Shown here one piece after another: positions 26,383-36,946 of a stretch of DNA of 64,000 nt. The stretch's first letter is position 1; the number at the start of each line of letters is the position of its first letter. The DNA lies in contig JABSSW010000001.1 in the NCBI GenBank assembly GCA_018902385.1, forward strand, positions 1,116,001 through 1,180,000, in the 5' to 3' direction. This DNA is from Physcia stellaris (Eukaryota > Ascomycota > Lecanoromycetes > Caliciales > Physciaceae). The notes under the pieces were generated by a model, which was not told where the DNA came from, searched no databases, and saw only the letters and a list, made by a program, of their open reading frames with translations. Position numbers and translations under genes: made by a program.

Positions 26383-26783
26383 ATGCAGTGTTGGCTAACA
26401 ATGCCTTTGCTCCCGATATTAAATGTTGGGGGACTGGCCCCTTATGTGATGTCTGCTCCCAGTAAGTTCAGAAACAGATACTCTTACAATGATTATTATC
26501 ACATGGGTCACTTGCAGTGTCTCGTAGAGTGTATGGTGCCTTCACTGTGTATGTTCACTGGTGGCTTTACTGGTTTCTGTACTGGTTCGGATTGTTCATG
26601 ATCCATACATTATCTATTCGGTCCGATGTCGAAGGTCGGATGCATTGTGAAACTCTCGAACCCGATGTGAAGCGCCACAACCTAGCGGCGGCAATAAGCG
26701 CCACTCTGGAGACCACGACCTATCAATTCACCGACGTCAACCCTTTCTCACTTGTGACACAATGTCGGGCCGAAGGTGTTTGA
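26383..26783 (+). CDS. Possible small spliced gene, one aromatic membrane segment
   Basis: I propose two exons, 26,383-26,461 and 26,518-26,783, separated by a 56-bp intron with a strong donor (GTAAGT) and acceptor (TTGCAG). The join stays in frame and gives 114 residues. The middle of the product is unusually rich in Trp, Tyr and Phe (WWLYWFLYWFGLF at about 46-58), which could be a single membrane segment; the rest is polar. I recognise no family. It sits less than 500 bp from the AT-rich block, a position where small lineage-specific genes are common in fungi. It could also be a chance open frame in the promoter of TRM9, so I treat it as tentative. Confidence 0.35.
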
Positions 26784-26869
26784 AATCGTTTCCTAAACCC
26801 TTGAGGATTCCGTCAACGGGTAACGCTTTACAATGGTACTGGCCAAAGCCACTTTCTACGCAGCCGTAA

Positions 26870-27696
26870 ATGGCAACCTCAACCTCGGACGAAGCGTTCG
26901 AAAGTGCTCATGTTCACGAGGTGTATGATCAAATAGCATCACATTTCTCCTCTACCCGTTACAAGGTATGTGAAGGTGCCTGCGATAGGCGATGAGCACA
27001 GAGAGTAACGATCTACATTCGATCAGCCATGGCCCATCGTGGAACGGTTTCTTCTCGGGCAACCCGAGGGCTCCGTGGGCCTCGACGTTGGATGTGGCAA
27101 CGGCAAATACCTGGCAGTAAATCCTAAGCTCTTCATCGTCGCTTCTGATCGGTTGCTCATCCTTGTGTAACGTCGTGCTCTGGCTAACTAACCTACCCAG
27201 CTCGGAGAACCTAGTTCGGATAGCCAGGAAGCATCAGCCTCATACCTCCCTCGTGGCGGATACCTTGGTGCTGCCCCATCCATCTTCCTCGTTCGACTTC
27301 GCCATATCTATTGCAGTCATCCACCACTTGTCGACACCTGTGCGCCGCATCCAAGCCATTGCTGCGATACTGGATGTGCTTCAGCCTGTGCCGAAGATCG
27401 ACAACAGCGACGAGCTAGATCGGGAAATTGCTAGCAAGGCACTCATATATGTGTGGGCGCTTGAGCAAAAGCATAGCCGTCGTGGCTGGGATGAGGGCGA
27501 CGAACAGGATGTGATGGTGCCCTGGGTGATGAAGCAAGGTGCGGAAAATTCAGAGAAGACGTTCAACAGGTATTATCATTTGTACTGCCGCGGAGAGCTC
27601 GAACGAGATATCGCGGCCGCTGGTGGTGAGGTTGTTGAATCGGGATACGAAAAGGATAACTGGTGGGCTATCGCAATCAGGAGTCCTATAGCGTGA
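26870..27696 (+). CDS. TRM9: tRNA (uracil-5-)-carboxymethyl methyltransferase
   Basis: This is a Trm9-type class I SAM-dependent methyltransferase. The family methylates carboxymethyluridine at the wobble position of certain tRNAs (mcm5U, mcm5s2U), with Trm112 as partner. Exons are 26,870-26,965, 27,027-27,151 and 27,201-27,696, giving 238 residues. The introns (61 and 49 bp) have GT-AG ends and keep the frame. The N-terminal segment 'VYDQIASHFSSTRYKPWP' is a family hallmark, the SAM motif I DVGCGNGKY lies at about 52-60, and the 'SDRSENLVRIA' segment spans the second intron. The start at 26,870 gives the usual short N-terminus. Length and motifs fit the yeast and human ABH8-methyltransferase family, and nothing looks broken. 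It is the first clear host gene beside the AT-rich block and shows no sign of the block's mutation bias. Confidence 0.9.
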
Positions 27697-28212
27697 TGCT
27701 ATACCCACCAGACAGCAGCTTGTCCACGGATCGCATTCCATCGGTGCTAGCTAGGGATGAATCATTTTTGCTGCGCTGGCATTGTTATTGCGTGCTCAAA
27801 GTACTACGCAAAGCCCATTTGTGGTGCGTTTGGCTTATAGCATCATCTGGACTCGAATCGCATAAACAAGTATGCTGCAGTGAAGTTCCTTGTTTCTCAA
27901 TGGCTGATAAGTGCATAGGTGTTGACGATTACTTGTGAGGATGCCTTGTGGGACACGCCAACAAGATTGTGGCACCGATAATAATCCTGGTGGCCTTATA
28001 AAAGCCAACACTTGAAAGGAGATATATTTAATAATAAGGCAAAATGTTTTAACCTTCGAGTGTGTACTCATTCAGGCCAGCCTGTACCGAATCACATCCA
28101 ATCCGATCGCAGTTGCGCCATCAGAATATCGTCCATCCAATTAGTACTTGGGTGGGGGACGAAAAGGGGCGTGACTGCAACTGGATAAGGAAATGACGCT
28201 GCAGACCACCCC

Positions 28213-28282
28213 AAAGAGACGTAGGCACCATCCGAAAATCTCGCCCAAAAGAGACGTAGGCACCATCCGAAAATCTCGCCCA
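28213..28282. repeat. Perfect 35-bp tandem duplication
   Basis: Two identical head-to-tail copies of a 35-bp unit occupy 28,213-28,247 and 28,248-28,282; the unit begins 'aaagagacgtaggcacc'. The absence of any difference points to a recent duplication. No coding or regulatory role is visible. Confidence 0.9.
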
Positions 28283-28347
28283 ATTTTTTGCAGTTTCTTT
28301 GGATACTCAGAGATGCTTCAGGGCAGAGGAAAAATTCAATCAAGCAT

Positions 28348-28447
28348 GAGCTTCGTGGGATTCGAACCCGTTCGAACAACACCAGTAGCGCTTCTGAGAT
28401 TGCATCAGCCGAGGCCGCCCTAATCACAACACATATGCTGGTTGCTC
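28348..28447 (-). pseudogene. tRNA-Leu-like relic (possible CAA anticodon)
   Basis: The minus strand has a perfect polymerase III B box (GGTTCGAATCC) inside a T-arm-like context, followed by an acceptor-like GAAGCTC and a T run. About 100 nt upstream, GAGCAAC pairs with GAAGCTC at five of seven positions. Between them, CTGA-TGCAATC-TCAG folds into a four-pair stem with a seven-base loop whose central triplet is CAA, and a long variable region follows, as in Leu or Ser tRNAs. The T stem is poorly paired, the base before the anticodon is G instead of T, and the length is high. I read it as a decayed tRNA or tRNA-derived repeat, not a working gene. Confidence 0.35.
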
Positions 28448-28749
28448 CAGCGCTGATGCCTTAATGCACCACAGCGACAAGGTACTCATTGCACCTCCCA
28501 CTTCTTTCTAGCGGCGAGCCAGCAACAAGTTGAAGCAACGAAATAAAGGTTTATCAATAACAGCTGGCATCGTTGGTATCATGAGTCACAAGATCGAAGA
28601 AAACCTAACGCTGCACGACGCAGAATCCGGTCAAATAATATCTCTGTGCGCTTGGTGTGTCAATCTACGGTGTAGGAACGTCTTTGATGCGCTTGGATGA
28701 GTGGACATGAAGTACTACAGATCCCTCACAGATCCCTCACCAGAAACGG

Positions 28750-29793
28750 TTACATCTCCTCCATGTCGCTATCTAAACCTTCATCTATCCCGAGTGGTGC
28801 GAACCCCCCTATCTCAACCTTCTCCGGACGCACGAAAACGCCGCAAGATGGAGCACAGTGGAAATACCTCTTCCCTCCCACACTACCGTCGTTCTTCCCT
28901 ACTGGCTCATCCAGGACGACGCCAACCCAGGGTCCAGCAGCAGGAATCTCCGCGACATCACCTACAAAGATTACGCGACCACGTCTCATATCCGACCCTC
29001 CTACACGGCAGCGTGCATCTACGGCTATCTCTATCAGACAAAGGGGTAAATAGTCAGCAATAAGCAAAATCATCCTGCTCTCGTGGGTCGCGTAACAAAA
29101 TACAGTTTCTGATGCTGCGGAAGGAGGCATAGCAGGATAGGGATGAATGATCGCTCACTCTTGCTCTCAATCTCCTCCCAAGCTTCTCGAACCTTCCGCT
29201 GTTGGACCTCTGTAGCGTTCGGATCAAAGCGACCTATGTGGTGAGCCTTTTTGTAGGCGAGGACGGTCGAGGGTAAAGCGTCATAAGTGTCCACGGGCAT
29301 AGTGTACTTGGGAACCGAGGACAGGTCCGAGGGGATTACATTGGACGTGTGAGGGTTTAGCGACAGTACCTGTTCAATCGTCAGCGCTCTTACATGGTGG
29401 GTTACACGGTCGCGTTTGGTAGCACGCTCGATTAGTCATGCACGATGGTTCCACGAGAACGAGTGCGCAATTATCAGAAGCCATCTCGTGCGACGGAACA
29501 CAAAGTGGGAAACACCTTCTCAGCATGTTTTACTTAGAATGACATACATGAATTTCCGCATAATCTACCAGCTGCCATTGCCCGACCTGCACCAATTCCT
29601 CATGTACCGCTTCGAGCACGCATTCCGGCCGATTGGGCACTCGCAAGAGCAATTTCTGCGACGAGGGCGGGATTCCTGTGACAGGTTCCAACTTGGTTTT
29701 GAGATGTGCAATGGTCCATGATGGCGTGATCCTTCGTTCGGAGGAGGAGGCAGCTGAAGTAATGACCAAGGGGATATCGCGGGCAGTCTGCAT
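28750..29793 (-). CDS. ALF1: Tubulin-folding cofactor B (Alf1/TBCB)
   Basis: The product binds alpha-tubulin during tubulin heterodimer folding. Exons on the minus strand are 29,793-29,548, 29,369-29,159 and 29,030-28,750, giving 245 residues. The introns (178 and 128 bp) have GTATGT/CAG and GTGAGC/TAG ends and keep the frame. Residues about 3-85 form a ubiquitin-like domain ('DIPLVITSA...'); 'KYTMPVDTYDALP' and a helical linker follow; a CAP-Gly domain occupies about 155-225 with the characteristic GKNDGSVGGKRYF. The tail is acidic and ends DSDMEEM, similar to the C-terminal motif this family shares with tubulin. The start at 29,793 is chosen because it lies directly before the ubiquitin-like fold; in-frame upstream Met codons exist but would add unrelated residues. 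It converges with TRM9. Confidence 0.88.
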
Positions 29794-31722
29794 ACTGAAA
29801 CGGTTTGCCACGCTGAGATAGGGTTGAATCGAGAAATGCGAGTGCATCAAGTGCATGGACCAGGCCAATGAGGAAGGGTTGGTGGGTGGAGGAGTTTGAG
29901 GGTTAGGTGTTCGAGGGAGGAGCGGGGCGGAGTGGAAAGATCCGGACCAGGTTAAACACAGGGGTGGCAATCCTAACCAAACTTTGCACGACATCGCCAC
30001 GACGCCACATCTTTCCAGACACGCCACGCGATAACTCAGATCCGAATGACGCTCGCGAACTCCCGAACCACGGGGCCTGCTCAGCTGAAAATCAAATCAC
30101 CACAGGTCGAGAGAAATGATGCCCGATGCGCTGGTCGTTGCGCATTAGGGTTTGTGCTAATGCTGGGAGGGCGTGGACGGTGCGGTGGTAGCTTGGCCGA
30201 GCATTGACCGCTTTTCTTCATGAGACATGCACTTCCACCAGTCAACCACCTCCACTAGATCATTGTCCATTCAGACGTCATCCCCGCCGAAAATAGGTCC
30301 CCACTGGCAGCACAGGTCAGTGTCGTGTAACGATGCAAAAACCGAGTTTCAGACTCGAATTGCTCCTCGCGCTTTGTGATATGTGATCTGCCTCCCATCA
30401 GTACAGCGGCATCGTGCACGATGATGCACCTATCCCTCTTCCACCCTTTCGTCAGAAGTCCTTGTTCGGCCTTCCTAGAACAATCGCGGCGAGTACGAGA
30501 GCGGCATGGACAAGTACATTCCCTTCTCATCTTCCCCAATCCAGACCCATCTTCCCCACTACTCCCAAGCTGCATCGCTGCCAACAATGTCCGTACTCGC
30601 GCCAAGGAGAAAGACGTTATTAGCGTGCCCTCCACCGCTAATGTTGCAGACGGGCTCACGACACCTGAACGGCGCAGTCCACAGAGACGTGCTTTGCTGC
30701 GGCTGCCTGCCCTGCGACAAACACCTCCCCAGCATCACAATTCGCTAGTGACTGGTGCTCCAGATGCAAGCTGTGGGAGGGATCGCAGATACTCGATGAC
30801 TGACGCACTCCGCTATCACAAATTGCGCGCTGACCCTCTCTGCACCATCCCCGGGCTTTGCACGCTGCTCCCGATGCCGATGGTGCAAAGGTCGCATCGG
30901 TGTACTCACCGCCCATGATCCGGGCTGGTGGGAGACGGACTCTGGGCTGACAATGACCCTTCAAGGTTGGGGTTTGACGTCTGTTTAGGGCGTTCTTAGG
31001 CCTCGGAAACTATGGGAAAATGGGCGAGAGCCATACTTCGAAGCTGCAGATCGTAGTTCGTCCTGTCGCACCCCTGCAGCCTGGACTAAAGCACCCCATG
31101 GCATTAGGTTGACAATGACAGCTCACCGCAAGTCTCGCTTCCAAGATGGTCGGATTTCTATCAAGTCTACGGAGAAAATCGCCTCCACCGGATTTTTGTT
31201 ATTTCTTTTTCTTATTTTTTGTGGAATTTCTTTTTGAAGGCCAGGATCAGTTGTGTCAATAAAGGTAAATTTGCCTCTCGCCACCGGCTTTCGGCATTAC
31301 GTGAACGGAACCAAAGCCAGTTTTCAGGCCTAACCACCCTCCTACCATTGCGCAAGCCTTTCAGACCATCTTCAGATTCGCTGCGAACTGTACAGATGCA
31401 GCCAACGGACAAAGGCCTGGGGTGGAAAAGATGCCGCGCTAGTTAACTTAGGGCTACATGCAGTTGTGAAGCAACAACCCCTGACATCTTGGATCTACCG
31501 ACTTTCCACCATCTATCCCAGATCTGGCGGCTGCCATGTAGCTTGCCAGCTGAGCGTCTCTAACTTCTCGGTCATTGTCTGTGTATCGCTCCTCCTTCCA
31601 CCAATGTCAGGCGGCAGCACGAACCTGATGTATCTATTGGCGCAGCCTTTTGTTACTCTCCCGGCATCTTTTCCGAATAAGAGCCAGCGTTTCCCGATCA
31701 AGATGGCCCCAGAAACTACTTC
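29794..31722. other. Intergenic region, no supported gene
   Basis: Nearly 2 kb between TBCB and the Myb-like gene. Several open frames exist on both strands at 30,255-30,964, but none shows a recognisable domain, and the overlapping frames have similar lengths. The segment should hold the promoters of both flanking genes. Confidence 0.5.
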
Positions 31723-33331
31723 ATGGCCGCTGGCCATATATCTCCGAGCTACCCCATAGTTACGTCCTCATCGCCTTGCCCGTGTCTTCCATCTCATAGC
31801 TTTTGTTTGAGCCGAGTCTACCAAGCTTCTTCGAAACCTAACGACAAGAAACTCCTGACATCTGCGTGTCAGCACTCTAAATTCCTCTCCACAGCTCGCT
31901 ATCAGCACGGGCCACCTTCCCAAGGAACTGCGTACATGCTTCACGCACCTCTCTTCCATTCGACCGCAAAGCTGGATATCTCCTTGCTTCTAAAGTCGAG
32001 CCCTTCTCCCCCGCCATCTAGCACTCACCCTCCTATCTCTCGGTCAATATCGGTTCCAGTATCAGGCTCTCAGCTTCCTGTCGTTAGCTCTCCTTCAACT
32101 TCTGTTACATCGCAAGCATCGACCTCTACAGCTACTCTAAACCCCTACAGCGCCGTCTCTCAGCAACAGCAGCAACAGCATCAGCAGATATACAACCAAC
32201 GGCGATCTGGACCTCTCTTACCAGCTCCTGCACAAGGTTCTGGACCATCGGTCAGCAAGCGGCCCCCTCCAACCAATACACTTCCCTCGGCATCCCCAGC
32301 GAAGAAGCACAATTCGAAATGGGGTCCAGATGAAGACGCCCTCATTATTTCTCTTCGGGGTAGCGGCATGAAGTGGGAGGATATTTCAAAGAGGCTGCCT
32401 GGGCGAAGCGTGATTGCCTGTAGATTGCATTATCAGAATTACCTTGAGAGGCGCTCACCATGGGACGAGGAGAAGAAGGACAAGTTGGCGAGGCTGTATG
32501 ACAGGTGAGCATTTTTCCATTTTGCTGGTCTCTGCAGGTTCATTCCCCATCCCGGCGCATTCTGGTCGAGACACAGATTGCCCTTCCAAGACCTTGCAAC
32601 CCCTGGCGATCTTACCCCTTACCAATTCCAAAGACATTCACGCAATGCAAGATTGGACGATACCTATACTGTACCTCGCTACCTAGGTATCTTCTCAATT
32701 ATGCAAAGCTAATGACAGTCGATTGCTCAGAATGAAACCAGAAATGTGGGCAAAAGTCGCAGAAGATCTCCAAGTACCATGGCGGGCTGCGGAAGCTATG
32801 CACTGGGCTCTCGGCGAGGCCGAAATGGCCAAACGCGCTGGTGTCGTTCCATTCAGCATGGCGCCTGCCGGCTACGGTGAGCCATCTACCGCCACTGCTG
32901 CCTCCAGTTCCTCCAGTACATCGGGCATGGATATCTCTGGCTACACAGAACCTTTATCGGCACAGGAGTATGGAGCTAGTATGAGTGGAAGAGTGCGCAG
33001 TGGATTGGGCCAAGGTAATCTTTCGGGCGAAGCGAGTGAAGGAGGTATAAGACTTGGGCTTCGAGAGAGGTATAGTCGCGCTAGATTCGGGGAGTCAGAG
33101 GCGGGTGCTGGAATAGATGAAGATATAGAGATGGTGGAAGGTAGGCGACGAAGAAGACGGGTACCTGAAGGCTCTGGAGATCAGGGTGTGGGGCTGCCAA
33201 GTCTGGCGGAGTTTGAGGGTGGTGTGCCCGCATATGCAGGATTTGTGGGCGATGTTAGGATGGGTCGAATACAGGAAAGACAAAGGGGTGGGAGCCAAGA
33301 AGAGGAAGAGGAAGAGGAAGAACGGCCATAA
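31723..33331 (+). CDS. Two-repeat Myb/SANT DNA-binding protein
   Basis: Exons 31,723-32,504 and 32,731-33,331 join in frame through a 226-bp intron (GTGAGC donor, CTCAG acceptor, branch-like GCTAATGAC) and give 460 residues. The first half is Ser/Pro/Gln-rich, including a Q-rich run near residue 150. A first Myb/SANT repeat follows at about 202-247, with 'KWGPDEDALIISLRGSG' and 'GRSVIACRLHYQNY'. A second repeat beginning 'SPWDEEKKDKLARLYDR' is split by the intron and continues 'MKPEMWAKVAEDLQVPWRAAEAMHW'. The C-terminus carries a basic RRRRR run and an acidic tail of Glu repeats. This suits a nuclear transcription factor, but its targets are unknown. The start is uncertain: a second in-frame Met lies at 31,936. 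Confidence 0.75.
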
Positions 33332-34418
33332 GATTTGGACCCTCTTGAGGAACGATTTCCATTGTGTCCAACCTTCATTCTCAAGCCACCAACCACCATG
33401 AACGGTCGCGATGGGTAATGCACGCATGCAAACCTCCTCGCATTGGATTCAGGCCGAAGACAGCATCCGATAAGGTCATCACCCTCCAAGTCTCCGCTAC
33501 TTGGAGGTTTCATCCTCCAAAAGTTTTGCAGCATATCGTATCTTTCGGCAAACATACCATTTCGTTTTGGGCATAATCGCGAGCATCGACTTAAATTCTG
33601 GGTGTACATTAGGGACGAGACCGGCGACAGTGTTATTCCTTCCTTCCTCTTCTTTTGAGGATACGCACCAATTGCGACAAAAATCTGTGAATATAATACC
33701 GGTACACATTTGGTGGAGGATGCTTTTTTGGCGGCATAAGTTTGGTTGCCTTCAAAATCAGCAGCTGGCGTTGCTTCAGGTTCTTGAATTCATTGTTGTG
33801 ACTGTGGATAGAAGAAGCGAGGACTTATATTCAGGTAGATGCAAGCAAACGCAGCATAGCGATGTACACTTCCTGTCTTATATGCACCTTTCGTCACATT
33901 GCTGTTCTGACCTTATCATCGAAACAATTGATATAACCGGTCAAACGTCTTGTATAAAATTGTGGCACCGGCAAGAAAAGGGGCTAATCGAAGCCTAAAA
34001 GAAGGGGTCCTCAGGGGTCTCCAAGGGTCCAGGCTCGGGTATTCTCGGTTTTAGCTCGGATTTAAGCTCGGTACAGGAAGGCATTTTCCTTCCATTGACA
34101 ATTTGACCGCGAGAGCACCATGTCAACGTTCATGATCTTCCTTTCCTGATGGACTATCCGATATGGAGCTTCTTGCGACATCGAGCCACGCCAGGCCGAG
34201 TCTGGCAACCCTTCAACGTCCTACAGCATGCATGCCGCAGTCTGGGACATGTCCTTACAGCTGCAGCTAAGAACCATCTTCTCGAATGATTCAAGCGTCC
34301 ATCGGCTGGCTGCCTTGCCAGTCAATTTAGACTTGGCAAGGCTTTCGGGTAGCAAACAATCTAAAACTGTCCTCGAGCCCTCAATCCTGCCAATGCTTGC
34401 TGCTGTTGTCCCGACAGC
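33332..34418. other. Intergenic region, no supported gene
   Basis: About 1.1 kb with short overlapping open frames only. A run of G-rich repeats of the type 'ggggtc' and 'gctcgg' lies at about 34,005-34,075. I see no gene or RNA here. Confidence 0.5.
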
Positions 34419-35465
34419 ATGTCTGGAGTCGCCGAGGGTCTTGCAGGACTCACATTGAGCGCTGTCAGCGTTGCTGCCCTATTCAGCACCTGCATTGAGT
34501 GCTTCAACGTCGTGGCTGCAGCAAGAGACTTCGGCATGACTACGAACTGCTATGTACCGCTCTTGCGATTCAGAAACTTAGGCTCTTTCTCTGGGGAGAA
34601 TCAATTGGTCTCGCATCACGTAGTGGTATGCGATCTATCAGCTATCGCCGCTCGCTAAGCCATTAACGTTGCATCAGCATCGGCGAACCCGGAGTCGTAT
34701 CATCCCGGCCTAGACGATCCTATCATCAGCCCTGTGATCCTCCGAACTCTTCAGTCCATCAAACATCTTCTGGTCGAAACCCGGAATCTCAATGCTCGGT
34801 ATGCAATCAACGAACGCCAATCAAACTCACATCGTCACTCCCGTGGCCTCGATATCTTCAGGAGTAGCTTCGATGAACTCGAGGCCGCGTTCGAGCGAAA
34901 TCAGAAACGAAAATCCGTCAAGGCTGTGACGAGGTGGGCTATCCATGATGCGGACAAGTTCGAGGTCACAATCAAGCGCCTAAGGGGTTTCATCGATGGA
35001 TTGCAGGACATCAGCAAAAGCTTGGGGGTGTTATCCGATCAACAAGCTCGATTGAAGGAGGAGATCGAGTCCATAGCCGATACAGAAAATCTACAGCTCA
35101 TTTGCGATGCTGCCGGTCAGGAGGATGTAGCAGATGTTGCGAGGCAGCAGTTGCAGCTACGGAGAATGTCTTCTGGAATCCTCAAACCTGAAGCATTGGA
35201 TATTGATTCAAACATAACCCAGCATGGGCACAGTATCTCGTCAGCAGAAACGGCAGACTCTAAATTGGCATCGCGAACGTTAGCACCTCGCCCACGGACG
35301 ACCCCATGCTCACCCGCAAGAGTGGCGCTGAAGGTAGAGATGCGTCCAACGCAGCCGTCTGTCAAGAAGACACTTACGGACAACGACCGATGTCGAATTT
35401 GTCGATATCAAGATGAGAATCCTTATATCGAGCACTCGGAGACTGCCGGTTCGTATCTGGACTAG
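34419..35465 (+). pseudogene. HeLo-domain cell-death-type gene, apparently broken
   Basis: The N-terminus (MSGVAEGLAGLTLSAVSVAA followed by a Cys-containing helix) and the downstream helical region are typical of the HeLo domain. In HET-S and related fungal proteins this domain forms the membrane-active part of regulated cell-death and incompatibility systems. A helical stretch rich in Arg/Lys and Glu follows, then a polar tail with a short Cys pair near the end. The reading frame appears to be broken about once in the N-terminal part, and one short intron is also likely, so I treat it as a relic unless transcripts show otherwise. No NLR or other signalling partner gene lies beside it. The neighbouring gene at 35,744 is transcribed in the same direction. 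Confidence 0.6.
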
Positions 35466-35743
35466 ATGGATCGAGAATTCTACTAATCATAACGATAACC
35501 TTAGATTTGTTCGGTGTTGAGCGAAGGTTGAAAATCACCTGGCATGGCTTCATAATTAAGCTTTGAACTGATGAGAACTTAGTACTGTCTTGGAAGTCTT
35601 GCTACAGAAGGAAAAGTATCTTTCCATGGAAGGTGACGATGAAACCCCCCCAAAAGTCTTGAAGATCGATATCTGACAAGCTTAGAGAACCACCAACTCC
35701 GGCCCAAATTGGTGAAGAGCATCGATCGCCAACGGATGGCAGC

Positions 35744-36946
35744 ATGACGCGCGACGAAGTTGGAGCGCAGCCCTCAGAAAGTGATGAAGAGTGTATCTCA
35801 ATCGATGTTGAGAGCTGGCTCGAAAAATTCAAACGAAGAGGAAATTTCGATTGTGCTCCTCGAAGCACTGCTTCTCCAGGCAGCTTTATCGTTGGCCCTC
35901 CAAAGTCCACACTCCAAGGTCAGGAGGTAGATCTTTTACACTCGAATCCAGAAAACTTTTTGCAGCTTTTCCCCTCTTGTGAGACCCTTTTCCTACATCA
36001 CGATAACAGCGTCGATGACAGAGAAATGACTCTGTGCGTCTCTACGGCAACTTCTCAAGGGATGGGACCTCGCGTCCAGCTGTTCTACTTGAAGATCCAC
36101 AACCTCAAGGAGCGGAAATTTTCTCTCCGTCGGTACCACCGCACTTCAGGGCGAGAGGTATGCCATACTGCTCGAGTCTTCAGAAAGGCCGTTCGAAAGC
36201 GTACACGAGTTCGTAGATCGATAAGCAACTCCGTCAGTAGTATTCACAGCATGTCCAGTGGGCGGGGCAGCTCAAGTGCCTCGCAGACTTCATCTCTTTC
36301 TGGGAGGAGCGATTCTTCAGTAGCTTCAACCCTCAACATGGATTCAAAAAGGCAGAGACGCACCGGCTCTTCACCAGAACCAACAAACCACATCGCGATA
36401 GATTTCTCAAATTATGCACATGTTGAGCTCTCTCGCACAGGACTTGGTCGAACAAGGAGTTATGACTTCGATTACTGGGGTAGCGAGTATCAATGGACAA
36501 GAACGAGAGGCAACCCTGGGTCTTTGGGAACAAAATTATCATATTCACTTCGCAGGCCACCTCGGCGGCAGGTACTGGCTTATATGAGTATTGATGAGAC
36601 ATCAATGTCTCTCGTGGGGTCTGACCAAGTAAAAAATGGCTGGATACCTCAGGCTCGTTTGCGTATCACTGACGAAGAAATGATCTCTGGCGCCGGCATT
36701 ACCCATATACCCGAGTGAGTTGCTCTTGTGGTCTGTGTCATGAACTGTATTACTAATTGTAGAAGTCTTGTAATCGCCACCGCTGTCGTTGCATTGGTCG
36801 ACGATTGTATCAAAGAACGTCGTTGTTTAACCGAAGCAAATGCTCCTCTCGATAAGCAACTGACACCAGAATCAGTTACAAAGAGGCCGATCGACTCCCA
36901 TGATTCTTCAAATTCGCAATACAGAGACAGCTGTAATGTTTGCTAG
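35744..36946 (+). CDS. Conserved filamentous-fungal protein of unknown function
   Basis: Exons 35,744-36,714 and 36,763-36,946 join through a 48-bp intron (GTGAGT donor, TTACTAAT branch, TGTAG acceptor) to give 384 residues. The order is an acidic N-terminus, 'FLQLFPSCETLFLHHDNS', a beta-rich segment around 'GPRVQLFYLKIHNLKERKF' and 'SLRRYHRTSGREVCHTAR', a long Ser-rich linker (about 155-205), then 'YAHVELSRTGLGRTRSYDF' and 'YWGSEYQWTR', and in the second exon 'SLVIATAVVALVDDCIKER'. I recognise this as a family that recurs across Pezizomycotina without an assigned role. There is no signal peptide or membrane segment. An upstream exon is possible because the N-terminus is shorter than I would expect, and the start is the first in-frame Met. 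Confidence 0.7.

Larger units (their letters stand above)
27697..28749. other. Intergenic region between convergent TRM9 and TBCB
   Basis: About 1 kb between the 3' ends of two convergent genes. It holds a perfect 35-bp tandem duplication (28,213-28,282) and a tRNA-like relic (28,348-28,447), listed separately. I see no protein gene. Confidence 0.6.

Noticed and set aside
28697-29063. Plus-strand open frames of about 120 residues
   Set aside because: They are shadows of the tubulin cofactor B exons on the other strand.
30255-30964. Possible gene on the minus strand
   Set aside because: Two open frames adjoin but show no recognisable domain, and overlapping + strand frames are as long; no convincing splice join was found.
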